From the NCBI GenBank assembly GCA_905178155.1, contig CAJINV010000019.1, forward strand, positions 76,237-140,236: a DNA stretch of 64,000 nucleotides, given 5' to 3'. The position numbers and the translations under genes were made by a program. The notes under the pieces are model-generated. The model was given only the letters and a program-made list of their open reading frames with translations. It was not told the origin of the DNA and ran no database searches. The DNA comes from Amoebophrya sp. A120 (taxonomy: Eukaryota > Sar > Dinophyceae > Syndiniales > Amoebophryaceae). Positions 1 to 11,300 of the stretch are shown one piece after another (the stretch's first letter is position 1; each line of letters opens with the position of its first letter).

Positions 1-68
1 AGCTTTCATTTGGAAACTTTGCATGACAAACTTTTGCAAATTTCAGGGTCGGGGCATTTTTCATTGTA
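1..68. mobile_element. IE-C introner, right end only (cut by window start)
   Basis: Bases 41-68 resemble the right end of family C (GGTCGGGGCATTTTTCATTG), preceded by the usual internal GCATGACAAA. The left end lies outside the window, so the target repeat cannot be checked. Confidence 0.55.
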
Positions 69-1319
69 GTATGCTGCTCCTCCACGTACTTCCGACACTG
101 GTTTGCGAGCGAGCGATATCAACTGGAAATACGTCTGGATCTGGAAACTTATGATGCAAGGAAGGGAATAGTGAAAACACTGTATAAAAAATGCGCTGCC
201 CAACATGACAAGTTTTGCTATGTTGGTTCTGCTTCTGAGTTGCGTACTCCGCATGAGAAACTGCGTTTTTGCATGGCTGGCAAGCGGAGTTCTTCGCGGC
301 CACGCATTACAGAGTTCCGAGTCATGCCAGACGAGCATCACATTCACAAATCTCGCATTCTCCCCGACCCTGACATATTTGCAGTTGATAAGCGACAGGC
401 GTCTTTGGAAATCGCTTCCGGGTACTGCGAGCCCACGCGGTGCAGGAACCGCTCCCAATTGCGGCCAAGCGACGAAGATTGGGATGTAGACGAGGACGAA
501 GAAGAACCGTGCTCGCTCGTGCCGACCTATCCTGTGTAAAAACGTTCCCACCTCCCCAGAGGCAAGATGGAAAATCTGCTACACAAATCAGCCAGCTTTG
601 GTTGTTGCGCATGACAAGTTTTGCCTCGTAGTGTAATGCTGTTTAGCTGGTCCAGCAGCATCACAGATCTAGCATATCATGCTTATTGGAGCATGACAAA
701 TTCCGAAACACAAGTAGAAAATGCTTCTCATGGGGCTGCGCATGAGAAACATTCTCAGCATGCGGATTAGCATTACAACTATGGGGTGGGGACGTTTTTA
801 CTCAGGATACGACCACGTCGTTGCACACTTTTTTGAAGTCTTCGTTCCGCTTCCGCGCGTAGTCGTTTTCCCTTTGCAGGTATCAAGTGCAAAAGTGTCT
901 GGGTCTGGAAGAATGCAGACTTGTCATGCATATTTTGTATGATGATTGATGCCTCTAATGCATGATCTAGCAACACAGATTTTTAGAGGGGTTCCTAATG
1001 CCTATTCCGCATGAGAAATGCCCTCTCCACGTAACACAAACTGGAGTCCTGTTGCTGGTCATGCAATACAGATTTTTTTGGAATCCAAAGACAGAATTAC
1101 AAGTTACAATCCTCCAGACCCAGACATATTTGCAATCCATAGCAGGCCGAAAACTTGGGACTGCCCTTTGACTTCGAAAAAGGTGCGCTGCTGGTTCCGT
1201 GCGGTTTGCCGAATCTGGAGTTTCTCTTTGTACTTGCGAATTTCCAGATCCAGCTCGTCTCGCCGCTGCTCCAGCTGCAGGAAAAGGTCGCCCGAGTCAG
1301 CGACAAACGAGGACGTCAT
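69..1319 (-). CDS. Coiled-coil protein (gene 1), 3' part beyond the window edge
   Basis: Exons read downward: 1142-1319, 810-875, 391-522, 69-111, then an element that runs off the left edge. The ATG at 1317-1319 opens a polar, heptad-like stretch with EQRRDELDLEIRKYKEKLQI near residues 18-37. Removing three introners with one 5-bp repeat each keeps a single frame: exon 1 ends in ...SQVFGL and joins QRENDYARKRNEDFKKVCND, then a Ser-rich linker, then NWERFLHRVGSQYPEA. No family was recognised; the charged helical N-terminus suggests a structural or cytoskeletal protein (inference). The exon chain is convincing because it fits three independent joins; the function is unknown. Confidence 0.75.
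117..390. mobile_element. IE-A introner in gene 1
   Basis: Inverted ends TATCAACTGGAAATACG and CATATTTGCAGTTGATA. Perfect flanking repeat AGCGA (112-116 and 391-395). Element plus repeat is 279 nt, a multiple of three, and one minus-strand frame has no stop through it, so an unspliced transcript would add 93 codons. Confidence 0.92.
528..809. mobile_element. IE-C introner in gene 1
   Basis: Ends TATCCTGTGTAAAAACG and CGTTTTTACTCAGGATA. Perfect repeat CGACC (523-527, 810-814). In the gene sense the repeat is GGTCG, so splicing one base into it would give GT...AG. This is the only perfect-repeat copy in a minus-strand gene for which that works. Confidence 0.94.
881..1141. mobile_element. IE-A introner in gene 1
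   Basis: Left end TATCAAGTGCAAAAGTG, right end ATATTTGCAATCCATA, so the two terminal tetranucleotides differ (TATC and CATA). Perfect repeat GCAGG (876-880, 1142-1146). Confidence 0.94.
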
Positions 1320-2255
1320 GTTTGTCCAGATTTTTAGGAAAGTAAAATTTTCTACAGCATCAACAAGAACTGATCAACAAATTTTACATTAGAAGTTGTG
1401 GACGGAAGTTAGAAGTAAGTACAAAACGTAGGTGTTGTCTGCTTGTTTGGCAAACACACTGCGATTACATCTTCGAGCAGGAGATTTTTTTTTTGGCCAG
1501 ATGGTGCATCATCAATGCAGGAGCAACCCAACTCTCTTCGCCCGGGACCGCCCTCGTCGTGTGGTCACAACATTCTTTATCCGCCTGCACTTGGGCGAGA
1601 TGTGCTCTTATTATTGAAACTACACGACAGTTAAACTTGTTGTAAAAGCACTCTGTTTGTGAGAAATTTCAATTTGCACCGCTCCACATCGTAGTTTGCT
1701 CTCGAAAGTTTTAATGTTTTCGAAGAGGCAGCGCAGCCGCCGGTCTTGTTGCTGCGTGCGGTTAACATACTAAGTTCTATTTCTACGTAGCGTACTGCAC
1801 CTACTCACGAAGAGAGACGACGGAGAGGCTACAGAACAATTGGGTTCATGTTTATACGGTATAGAAAAAAAACACTTAAAGTGTTTTTTATGAGCAGAGG
1901 AGGCGCAGACGAACGAACAGAGACCGTGGCATCTTTGGGAATGACTTGCTCACGTCGGTCAACAACGTCGAACCACGAAAAGCGGAGGCCGAATTTTTTT
2001 CTAGAACCAGCAAACATTTGCATTCTTGGAACGGGAGCCTGGCGGTTATCATACACAATTTTTACAACACATCATCAATTCTTTATCTTTACAAGGATTG
2101 GATACAAGAAGCAGGGGGAGTAAGTACATTGATACGAACAGTGTTGTCACGTCAAAACACAAATAAGAGAGTCATTCTCATATTATTTCATTCCCCTTTT
2201 TTCTTCCGTGTCCCTATCGGGATTCGATCCACTACGAGGAAATCTTCTCCAACTT
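1320..2255. other. Intergenic, genes 1 and 2
   Basis: Short open frames occur on both strands (for example 1946-2332 plus and 1829-2056 minus) but none has recognisable content or intron logic. A perfect 23-nt hairpin lies at 1867-1889 (arms AAAAAACACTT and AAGTGTTTTTT). No gene was supported. Confidence 0.5.
1867..1889. repeat. Perfect inverted repeat, 11-nt arms around one base
   Basis: AAAAAACACTT (1867-1877), A, then AAGTGTTTTTT (1879-1889), in intergenic DNA. It could form a stable hairpin on either strand; the role is unknown. Confidence 0.8.
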
Positions 2256-3311
2256 TCACGTCCCCCCATCTCCCTCGGTCGCTGCCGGTGAAGCCGTATC
2301 AAATGCAAACCTGTCTGGGTTTGTCATGCTAATACATGGATGAACAGCTGCTGAATCCAGTACGCAGCCGAGCATGAGAAATTCCAGGGGTGCTGGAGTG
2401 GGTGTGCAAGCACGATCCGCATAAGAGATCGAGTATTATTTACACGAAAAACTGACAGGAGGGCTCTTCCGTCACATTACATGCATAGAATACATTTTAT
2501 TACAGACTTCTGCAGCTGCTGCATGAGCATGCAAGTGCAGCATTACAAATCCTCACGCAACCTTCCAAATCCAGGCATACTTGCAATGCATAAGCCCCTG
2601 CACCACCAGCCGCGTCTCCCGGATGGTTGCTGGCGCCATCTTCTGAAACCGATGCAGCCTCAGCCATGACTTCGTGGGTAATGTTGCCACCTGGGGTAAG
2701 TAAGTAGTTTGTTGTTCTCTTCTTCTTCATGCATGGCAAAGAAACATAAAATGTGCGATAAACTGGAACTGCATGGGTACTATCAGGGTCATGAAGAACA
2801 AAGGATCATCTCCATTTTTCTGTAATGCTTGCCTGCAAAAGGAAAAGCAAAGAGAAAGAAAAGAATAGCTCAATAATGAATGTAGCTTCAACATCTTTGA
2901 TACTTCCCTTCTTCCCTGCCTCATCCGTTCCGCCGGCCGCTACCGCTGCAGCGAAGTGGTTTTCCACGTTCGCTTCCGTTAGTGCCTGGTGAATTTCCTT
3001 TTCCTCGTCTCGCATGTCTTGTCGCGACCGGCAATACGCATAGACACACAAGTATGCATTGCAAAAGCATCTTCGCGCTTGTAGTAAATTGCACATATGC
3101 TTACAAATAATTTTTCCGAAAACAAATCATGCAGATGATTCAGGTGATACAAGATTGAAATATACTACGAGTTCGATACTCTTGCACAGGATAAGATGCT
3201 GCAGCAGCACGCGATAATTACGCCAAAAATGACCAGGTCGACGACAATAAAACCTGACAAATCATGTGAAGAAGGCGCTTTGTCCAAATTTTTTTCAAAA
3301 ATTCCGCATTT
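2256..3311 (-). CDS. Single-pass membrane protein (gene 2), 5' end unresolved
   Basis: Exons read downward: from at most 3311 to 3194, then 3047-2904, 2690-2593, 2291-2256. One hydrophobic segment GFIVVDLVIFGVIIACCC is followed by a basic stretch (YCRSRQDMRDEEKE) and an Ala/Gly/Glu-rich tail ending EGDGGT. This suggests a membrane anchor with a cytoplasmic tail. The intron at 2691-2903 is ordinary GT-AG (GTATCA...CCCCAG); the other two are introners whose repeats have diverged, yet their removal keeps the frame. No ATG was found in frame before an upstream stop at 3312-3314, so a further 5' exon is likely. Confidence 0.55.
2297..2592. mobile_element. IE-A introner, diverged, in gene 2
   Basis: Left end TATCAAATGCAAACCTG; right end CATACTTGCAATGCATA. 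Repeat AGCCG/AGCCC, one mismatch. Internal copies of the family motif are eroded, suggesting an old insertion, yet excision still joins GGAGA to SPAATEGDGG in frame. Confidence 0.75.
3053..3193. mobile_element. IE-B introner, diverged, in gene 2
   Basis: Left end TATGCATTGCAAAAGC, right end GATACTCTTGCACAGGATA. Flanks ACAAG and AGATG no longer match. Removing 3048-3193 keeps the frame from the membrane segment (CCCSI) into VYAYCRSRQD, so it still acts as an intron. Confidence 0.65.
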
Positions 3312-3398
3312 TTAAACGACAACTGCACGACGATTTATTTCACACGCTACTATAACAAAAACTAAAAGAATGAAGAGCCATGCAGGGCTTGTAATACG

Positions 3399-4888
3399 CT
3401 ACAGAGTCAGATTCGATTTGTGCTGAAAGTAGTAAAACGACGGAGTAATTTGATGTGAAAACAGTTCTGTACCAGCCATTGTGAAGGGGTGCTTTTCTAG
3501 CTCCTCTATGCCCTCCTCCACAGTCTCGTTCACACTTTTGTTCGCGCTCGTGTCGTGGTTCAAAGCCGCCTGTTGTGTCGCGTTATTTTGCGTCACGGTC
3601 ACGTTTTTGCCGTTTTTTGCGATGTCCAGCCGGGAAAAATGCAGCCCGCTTCGTTTTTCTTCCAGCAGAATCTGTCGCTGGTCGTTCTTGCCGCCCTCCT
3701 CGACTTGTTCCTGTTCTTCTCTTCTCACCAGCGATGACGTTAAGCTTCTACCACGTTTCGTCTCTATTTCTCCGGCCGTCGTTGCAGTGCTTGTTGTGCC
3801 GTCCTCGAAATCAACCAGGATTTCTTGTTGTTTTTCTGCAACAGCTTTGGCGGTGGAGAACTTAATATGAGTTCTATCTTTTTCATTTTCATCTTTGCTG
3901 TTCTTGCGGGAAGACGAAGAAGTACTAGAGGAGAAAGGAATACTTGAAGGACCACTGCTTGTTCTTTTACTTTTTTGTGAAAAAAATTCTTCTCTTTGTT
4001 CCTGTAGTTGCTGGTGTTCTCCTGTTGTGGCCGCGTCCCCGGCTACGACGACAGAAGATGTTGAAAGGGGAGAAGATGAAGATGCTCTTGCTTGTTTCTT
4101 GTTTTGAAATATTGACTCGGTGTTTATTGTTCTTGACGGTATTGTTTTTCCTGCTCCGCCGCCAGTGCCGAGAAGACTGTCACGATCATGCTCATCAGGA
4201 TTTATTTGCAGCCGCGGGTAGTTCTGGTGCTTCTGCTTCTCAATCATATGCCTATGCGGTCTTCGTCGCATCTTCACTTGATCTTGTTCCGGTTGCTGCA
4301 TTTTTAAGACTGCGTGCTCCTGTAGAAGTCCGGCCCCCGCGTAGAGATCTGGGTTCTTCTATCCTGAGTAAAAACGTCCCCACACCAGAGCTGTAATGCA
4401 GATTTGCAAAGACAGGAAGACTTGGAATGCGCATCCCCATGCGAGCCATTTCGAGTCGTGTTTTGGAATTTGTGATGCTGTGAACAGGATGAGTAGATGA
4501 ATCTGTGATACGGCTGCACTTGCTAACCTGCACTACACTGCAGAGCGCAACTTGTCATGCGTGACTCACAAAACTCCTAGGCTTGTGTTGCAAAATCCCC
4601 ATCCTGACTCTGGTGTGGGAACGTTTTTACTCAGGATATCTTCACTGGGTCATCTTTGTGCAGCTGCGCGGCCTCGAGAGCTTCTACTACGCAATTATTT
4701 CCGGTGCTGGAAAGAGAGGCTGCGAAATAGATGAAAATCGCAGGGTGGGCGAAGAAGCAAAAGCCACGAGGAGCGCAGGGTCGCCCGATGACCCGGGGGA
4801 CTTTTCGTAAAGTCATTTTCATCTTGAGCGGCCTTTCCTTCGTGTGCGGTCCAATCGATTGATAGATTTCTATTTTTCCATTGTTCAT
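3399..4888 (-). CDS. Disordered Ser/Lys-rich protein, 401 aa (gene 3)
   Basis: Exons 4639-4888 and 3399-4354, joined across one introner to 1206 nt. The ATG at 4886-4888 gives MNNGKIEIYQSIGPHTKERP. Residues about 30-70 hold a compact part with a hydrophobic run (FFAHPAIFIYFAASLSS); the remaining 300 residues are low-complexity Ser/Thr/Gln/Glu/Lys with many runs (SSSTSSSSRKN). The upstream frame stays open a little past the ATG, so another 5' exon is possible. No family was recognised. The long polar tail suggests an unstructured interaction region (inference). Confidence 0.7.
4360..4638. mobile_element. IE-C introner in gene 3
   Basis: Ends TATCCTGAGTAAAAACG and CGTTTTTACTCAGGATA. Perfect repeat TCTTC (4355-4359, 4639-4643). 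Excision joins ...KDDPVK to NPDLYAGAGLLQEH. Confidence 0.95.
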
Positions 4889-5418
4889 CGTCACACTTTC
4901 TTGCGATAATTGATACCGAAATTATACGATGAAATAAAACGATCGAAAAATCAAAATCGCGCAGAGCTCGGAAGACACATGGAGTTGTAGCCTTTTGCCC
5001 CCTCATCTCTCCGATCAATGTCCTTGGCGATGGAGCCACGATGCCAATCCGATTATACGAAGTGCCGAAAAAACATCATTCCACAAAACTATATCACAAG
5101 CACCTCAACGTCAACAAGAACCACATGCTTAACGCCCGTTTTCTAGACGTTGTACTCTCTTTTTTTTTTACATTTACCTGCAATAATCACAAATTTACGC
5201 TCGACTGCTGACCCTCCGACCCTCTCGCTAACGAGTGTTCTTCGATAAATGCGGAAAGCAGAGGACAAGAATTTCTTGGTAGTTTTCAAGGGTTCTTCCG
5301 CATCCTCTTTTACTTCCGACACCGCAATGATAGTTCTTTCTAATCCTCTACAATGACAATCATCGCAGTGGTTAATGTTTGATGTTCACGTCTTCTTTCC
5401 TTTGTAAGAACTACGACC

Positions 5419-5568
5419 ATGTCGATGTCCGTGGCGGGAAAGCTTTTTTACATCATAGATGGGAACGGCAAAAAGGTACTGCTTCATACTCAAGCCGACG
5501 TCAGCTCTGAGGAAAACGAATGTAGCGCAAGCTTCTATAGACAAAAACGAATTGTCAGGCGAGCTTGA
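5419..5568 (+). CDS. Possible 49-aa plus-strand open frame
   Basis: Reads MSMSVAGKLFYIIDGNGKKV at the start, which looks more protein-like than random sequence. A GT directly after GNGKK (codon 20) could be a splice donor, so this may be only a first exon. No downstream exon could be confirmed and there is no known family. It may be chance. Confidence 0.2.
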   Translation: MSMSVAGKLFYIIDGNGKKVLLHTQADVSSEENECSASFYRQKRIVRRA

Positions 5569-5823
5569 AAGCTGCTCTCGTTCTGCCTTTGGATTCCTGA
5601 ACAAGGTTATAAAATCGTCTGTACTGTATTGCATTGAGAGCTGCAAGGCATGATCTGAGGAAAAACAAAATTATGCGTGTTCGCTTCTAGGTGAGCGAGA
5701 TCATGGCATTGTCAGATCATAATTTTTGCCAAGTTTTCTGCGAGTTCGTGTCTACTGCTGAAAATAAATCCATATGAAAGCAAAAGACACAAGCATGGTA
5801 CAACGCACAGATTTCTGTACTGG

Positions 5824-6021
5824 TCAAAAATGTCGATCCTGATCCAAATCAGAAAACATACACTCCGTTTCGTTCCTTTCATGTGGTATAATCCCGGAAC
5901 CCGAGCGGCCCGTTGGACCGCGCCGCTGGGGCTGGGTATAAAAGCGTACTGGGCCTAGAAAACAACACCGAGGCCCAGCAACTAAAAAGATGATTAAAAG
6001 CCAGTAACACAGAAAAAACAT
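5824..6021 (-). CDS. Possible small secreted protein, 65 aa
   Basis: The ATG at 6019-6021 is followed by a strongly hydrophobic start (MFFLCYWLLIIFLVAG) that resembles a signal peptide, then a Pro/Arg/Gly-rich tail. There is no introner and no family match. Its position just downstream of gene 4 on the same strand is compatible with a gene, but it may be chance. Confidence 0.25.
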   Translation of the reverse strand: MFFLCYWLLIIFLVAGPRCCFLGPVRFYTQPQRRGPTGRSGSGIIPHERNETECMFSDLDQDRHF

Positions 6022-6108
6022 TTTTTCATGTGAAGAAGATGAACAAAAATCTTTCAATTTGCAAGTATATATCAGAGTAGTCTCGGGTCCCACCCACGGA
6101 AGAGGCTC

Positions 6109-7361
6109 TTAGCTGCGAAGAACGACGACGTCGCAGAACCGAAACCTGGTCGCTGTCGTTGGGTCCGGGCGTGGTTCTTCGAAAATTAAAAGGGCTTTTT
6201 GTGCTTGTTTAGTGGATCTGTCTTGACTTGCGACGCCGTGAAGTTTAAGTGTCACGTGCTGGCTGGGCATATCAAATGCAAATATGTCATCTGGTTCTGG
6301 AAGATTGCAGGAGTAGGCTTGGCATGCTCTGCTAGCAGGACTCCAAAGTCTGTCATGGACGTTACCTCCCAAAAGCCTTATTCTGCAGCTGTCATTCAGA
6401 GCCGCGATTTGTTTATGGAGAATACACAACACCTAGCAAGAACTCAGAAACTTGTCATGCTGAGCCGTCACATCTGGTTGTGGCGTCCTCAGGATTCGCC
6501 AATAAGCACACCAGCATCACAAGTTTCCAGACCCAGACATATTTGCAGTGCATAGGGCAACCACGACGTCGAGAAATATGCGCGCAGGAAGTGTTCCAAG
6601 GTATCCTCTGGGCTGCTGGTGACCATACTCTCTCTATCTGAATACACCACCTGCCTCGGGAAATGCCGCGGCACGATTGTGAAGACCTCCGCATGCGAAT
6701 CTGGAAGGTTCGGATCAACCTTTTCGAGGAGGTTCTGAGCAGTCCAATCCTTCCACTCTTTGAAATCGTAATCGAATTCATGCATTAGCTTTCCGCCCCA
6801 GTCAACAAGCCGCAGTGTAGGCTGCTGCTCGGAGCATGCAGTGGGGCTACTTGAGCTGGCGCAAACGGACGACGAGCTTGGGGCGGTTTTTAGCTGCATG
6901 GCTACTGCGGGAGAACGAGGCTGACCTGCTCCTTGGTGTGCAGGAGCAGCAGGGTGAGATGATGCATCAGGCAGCATAGCTCCTGCGGGAGAAGAGCGCA
7001 GATATGGTGGGAGCACCACCTTTCTGAGAGTGTCTCTGTCACGACACCGATTTGAGTTTGGGTGCGCAGGAGCAGGAGGGTGAGACGATGTCTCAGGAGG
7101 AATAGCTCCTGCGGGAGAAGAGGGCAGATATGCTCGGCGCACAATGTTTTTTCCCACCCTGTCTCTGTCACGAAACTGATCTGTTCCTTGGTGCGCAGGA
7201 ACAGGAGAGTGAGACGATGTCTCAGGAACCGGATCTTCTCCTCCGCGCGCAGAAGACGCAGCCTGAGCCCTGCTACCTCCAGAACCGGAGGCGGCCGCGG
7301 CGTCGCAGACATGATGAACCACATACAATGTGAGGAACGACACGGCACCGGCACGCAGCAT
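6109..7361 (-). CDS. Secreted protein with internal repeats, 320 aa (gene 4)
   Basis: Two exons, 6555-7361 and 6109-6264, make 963 nt. The ATG at 7359-7361 begins a likely signal peptide (MLRAGAVSFLTLYVVHHVC). Residues about 47-156 are two and a half copies of a roughly 42-residue Ser/His/Pro unit (ETSSHSPVPAH, ETSSHPPAPAH, DASSHPAAPAH). The C-terminal 140 residues are non-repetitive and look folded (LVDWGGKLMHEFDYDFKEW...DRESMVTSSPEDTLEHFL). The introner falls within this domain, and removing it joins TSWLP to SQHVTLKLHG. No family was recognised; an exported or surface protein is an inference. Confidence 0.8.
6270..6554. mobile_element. IE-A introner in gene 4
   Basis: Left end TATCAAATGCAAATATG, right end CATATTTGCAGTGCATA. 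Perfect repeat GGGCA (6265-6269, 6555-6559). Confidence 0.95.
6894..7223 (-). repeat. Tandem coding repeat of about 126-129 bp in gene 4
   Basis: Two full units and a partial third encode the Ser/His/Pro repeat. The period is a multiple of three, so unit gain or loss would not break the frame. Confidence 0.75.
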
Positions 7362-8309
7362 GGTCGTTGATTGTGCGTCGACCTAATGGACAATTGGTAG
7401 ATTAAATTTATAAAGGACGAGCTCCTCCTCGTGCTTGTAGTTAGTTTAGTGGATTGGATATGTGTACGTAGTGAACTTTCGACGTTCGTTAAGTACTAGC
7501 AAAATACATAGTATTACTTAAATCGGTGACAGAGAAGATGAAATTCTTGCAAACAACTGCAAGAGTTGGTCCTAAAAGAGATCGGAGCTGCTTCCTGCGA
7601 GTTCTAATGAAAGGCACTATGATACCTAAAAATTGATGTCCTCGTCTGGGCAATGACGTTGCCATGCAAATGCCTCGCTAAAACGAGAAATAGAATTGAA
7701 AGGGATCACAACAAATTTGAGCACACACGATGGTGATTTGATGAAAATCACGTAGATCAACAATAATGTATTTTTTTGTTGTCACCGATAATTCTAATAA
7801 ATTGTGCGATCGAATGGCCTTGCTGTAAGTATGTGTTGAACTGGATCCGACGCTGGGGATGCAAGGAGATCAGGAAACTTTGATGCTGGACCGAGTTTTT
7901 TCCTTGCATTTTTTTTGATCATCGACTCCAGGGCCGAGGGGGCCGAAAGCTGCAGTTTCATTTTTGATCCGCGACACACGATGCGTGTGATCTTTATCAA
8001 GACTCATAACCTCAACAGTTGGTAAAGAAGAGCCGAAGCCTGACCTTGCGGCGCCTCTCCAGAGAATTATCAACACGTGTGCTGCCTTTCTTAATCTTCA
8101 ATGCACTGCATCGTCTCGTCAGAAGCTAGAAGAACTGACGCTTCGAGGCGTCGCAGTTATTTGATGTTCCTGTTCTCGGAACTGTAGCAGCTATAAAAAG
8201 GTCATTTCAACATCAACACTCAGGATCAACAGCAGGAGCACCGCAAGAGGGGCACGTAACCGTAAGTTCTATGTGATCATGTGAACTACGACTTCTCGTG
8301 TCCTCTACT
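7362..8309. other. Intergenic, genes 4 and 5
   Basis: AT-rich DNA. Overlapping short minus-strand frames (7794-8076) carry no recognisable content. A CTATAAAAAGG string at about 8191 is on the plus strand, opposite to both neighbours. No introner is present. Confidence 0.5.
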
Positions 8310-11300
8310 TCACGGCTTCACCCCCATCCAAAAGTTCGCGCCCAGAATGTTCGAGACGTAGTCTGTATGCATTGCAAATATGTACTGCGCGTCTGAAAAT
8401 TTTTTGCAAGATTTGTAATGCGAAAGTGCGAGCACTGCTCGTTCTCACACAGAATACGCAACACAGGGAATGGAAAAAACTTGTCATGCCTACCTGCTAA
8501 TGTTGCAGTCTGTTCATCATTTGCAGTAGCATCACAAGTTCTTCAAATTCCAGACCCACGCATATTCGCAATGGATAGTCCGTGGTGGGTTGGGTGGTTT
8601 GCCCCACCGCCGCGAGGACGATGTTCTTGGATTCCATCATTTGCACAAAGTTCCGCTTCTCAAAGTTCAGTTTCCTCAGTTCTCATCCTGAGTAAAAACG
8701 TCCCTACCGCAGAGTTGTCATGCAAATCCAAATGCGCAATAACAGGAACATTTGTAATGCGCAGCTCCATGAAAGGTATTTCCAGTCGTGTTTTGGAATT
8801 TGTAATGCTGTCAACCGGATGAGAAAATGGCTGTCTCGTGCGGCTTCCGTTGCCAACCAGCACTACACTGCAGAGGGAGACTTGTCATGCACAGCTCGCA
8901 AAGCTTGGAGATTTGTGTTGCTAGATTCCCAACTTGACTATGAGGTGGGGACGTTTTTACACGGGATAGCTCTGACTCTTTCATCATCCAAAATTTGAAC
9001 AGCTTCTCTCGCTCCTTGTTCAAGTCGATCTGCAGGGTTATGCACCGCAAATATTTCTGGGTCTGGAAGAATGCAAGTTTGTCTTGCTCGGCTAGCATGA
9101 CTGCCAAGTCTGTCACTCACGTTACCCAAAAGCACCAATTTTCTGTCATGCAAAACAAAAGTTTGTCATGCTCAATAGACAGTGCCTAGCTCTACTCAGA
9201 CACTTGTCATGCTGAGCCGTCATTTGTGGCGTCCTCGTGATTCCTCGCCAGTCAGTATCACAAGTTTCCAGACCCAGATGACGTGTTTGCATGTGATAAG
9301 TGTCCTCAAGTTCTGCAGCCGCTCCTGTCTCAGATGCCGTTGGTGCATGCTGAAGCCCAGCGTCTCGTCATCTTCCAGCAGCTTCAGGACCTGCTGCTCC
9401 GGTTCCGACCGGTCTTCCGCTCCGCCGCGCTCCAGTCTGACAACTTCCTCGTCTATCAGGTCGAGCTTCAAAATCAACCGTGAGTATAGGCTATGCATTG
9501 CAAAAGTATAATCGCACTAGTAGTAACTCTAACTCCTGCACATACAAATTCGTCTGCATGAGAAATCGAATTTGGTGCAATACGGATTTACCTTAAGAAA
9601 AGAAAATGCAAAAGATTTGCAAAAATGCATGTACTGCAATTTTTACCACGAGTACGATACTTTTGCACTTTTGCATACAGGCCCTCGAGCTCCGTCAGGT
9701 CCGAGAGTAGCGCCGACTATGAAATGCAGAAGTGTCTGGGTCTGGAAACTTGTGATGCTAAAATGTGCATGATGAAAACCCTTCCGAATGCAGTCCGGCA
9801 TGACAACTTCCCAAAACGCTTTCGCATAGGCAATCCGCATGAGAAACTGCGTTTTTGCATGACAAAAGAGCCTGCTGCTTTTGTTGGTTATGCAATACAG
9901 AGTATCTAGGAATGGAATGCTAGCATTACAAGTTCCAACCTTCGTCCAGACCCAGACATTTTTACAATCCATACCGACTGGTGCTCCTCGATATCGGACA
10001 GCAGCCCGGTTCGCTTCCTGTCTCTGATTCTCAACTTGTAAAATCTGTCCAGCAGCTCATCTGTCTCCGCTTTTCTGTATCCTATGGAAAAACGCCCCCA
10101 CCCCATAGTTGTCATGCAAATTTGCATGCGGAAAATGTTTCTCATGCGGAGACACATGGGAAGCATTTCCTAATCGCGTTTTGGAATTTGAAATGCTCCA
10201 AGTCCAATCAGCGTCATAGGCTAGATTTGTGATGCTGCTGGACGACGTAAAGAGCATTACATTACAAGCCCAAATTTGTCATGCGCAACAGCCCAAGCTC
10301 GTTGATTTGTCTAGCAGATTCCGCATCTTGACTATGGGGTGGGGATGTTTTTACTCAGGATATCCTCCGAATGGAATTCACGGTGTTCAGCGCCCGCATC
10401 ATGTCAATGCCTTGTCTTCTCCCCGCCATTATCAAATGCAAATATGTCTGGGTCTGGAAAGATGCAACTTGTCATGCGCATTTTAGATCATGAAAAAATC
10501 TGTCATGCACTGGGAGCAAAAGCAGCCCTTTTTCTGGTCTCCGAAAGAAGGGATTTCTCATGCGGATTAGGCATTGAGAAACCTCCTGCTCAAAACCTGT
10601 GTTGCTGGGGCTTGCATGCCAGACCTTCTGTGTGACGCAGACTCTGCATCACAATCTTCCAGACCCAGACATTTTTGCATTTGATAGCCATCTCGAGCCT
10701 TTCCTCCTCGGTGCGCACCTGGCCCCAGCAGACGTCCGGCGACGGGGCGTTCTGCTTCGTTTTCCCGAACTTCTTTTCGTACCGGTGGTCGGGCTGGTAG
10801 AACCCGCCCCGCGCTAGGGACGCGGCGGAAAAGTCCATGTCGTCCTCTCTCGGGTCTTGGAACTGCGCATATCCTCATCAAGAACGTCCCCACACCAGAG
10901 TTAAGATGGGAAATCTGCTAGACAAATCGACTAGCTTTGGTTGTTTGGCATGACAAGTTTTTGTCCGCGGAGTGTAAAAATCCTGTTTCGCTAGTTCAGA
11001 AGCATCGCAGATCTAGCTTAGCATGCTGATTCTAGCATTGCAAATTCCAAAACACGAGTAGAAAATGCTTCTCATTGAGCTCCGCATGAGAAACTTTTTT
11101 GGCATGCAGAATTGCATGACAACTATGGGGTGGGGACGTTTTTGCATATGATAGCGCAATCGAGGGGTTTATCCCCGCCGAGGCCTGCATCACCCCGCCC
11201 AACAGCTGCATATCCTGAGTAAAAACGTCCCCACCCCAGAGTTGTCATGCAGATTTGCAAAGACAGGAAGACTTGTAATGCGCATCCCCATGAAAGCCAT

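Larger units (their letters stand above)
4889..6108. other. Intergenic, genes 3 and 4, with two weak small open frames
   Basis: AT-rich DNA with a poly-T run near 5160-5169. It holds two weak candidates listed separately (5419-5568 plus, 5824-6021 minus) and no introner. Nothing else was supported. Confidence 0.45.

Noticed and set aside
8188-8199. TATA-box-like CTATAAAAAGG before gene 5
   Set aside because: It is on the plus strand downstream of the gene 5 stop, while the neighbouring genes are on the minus strand.
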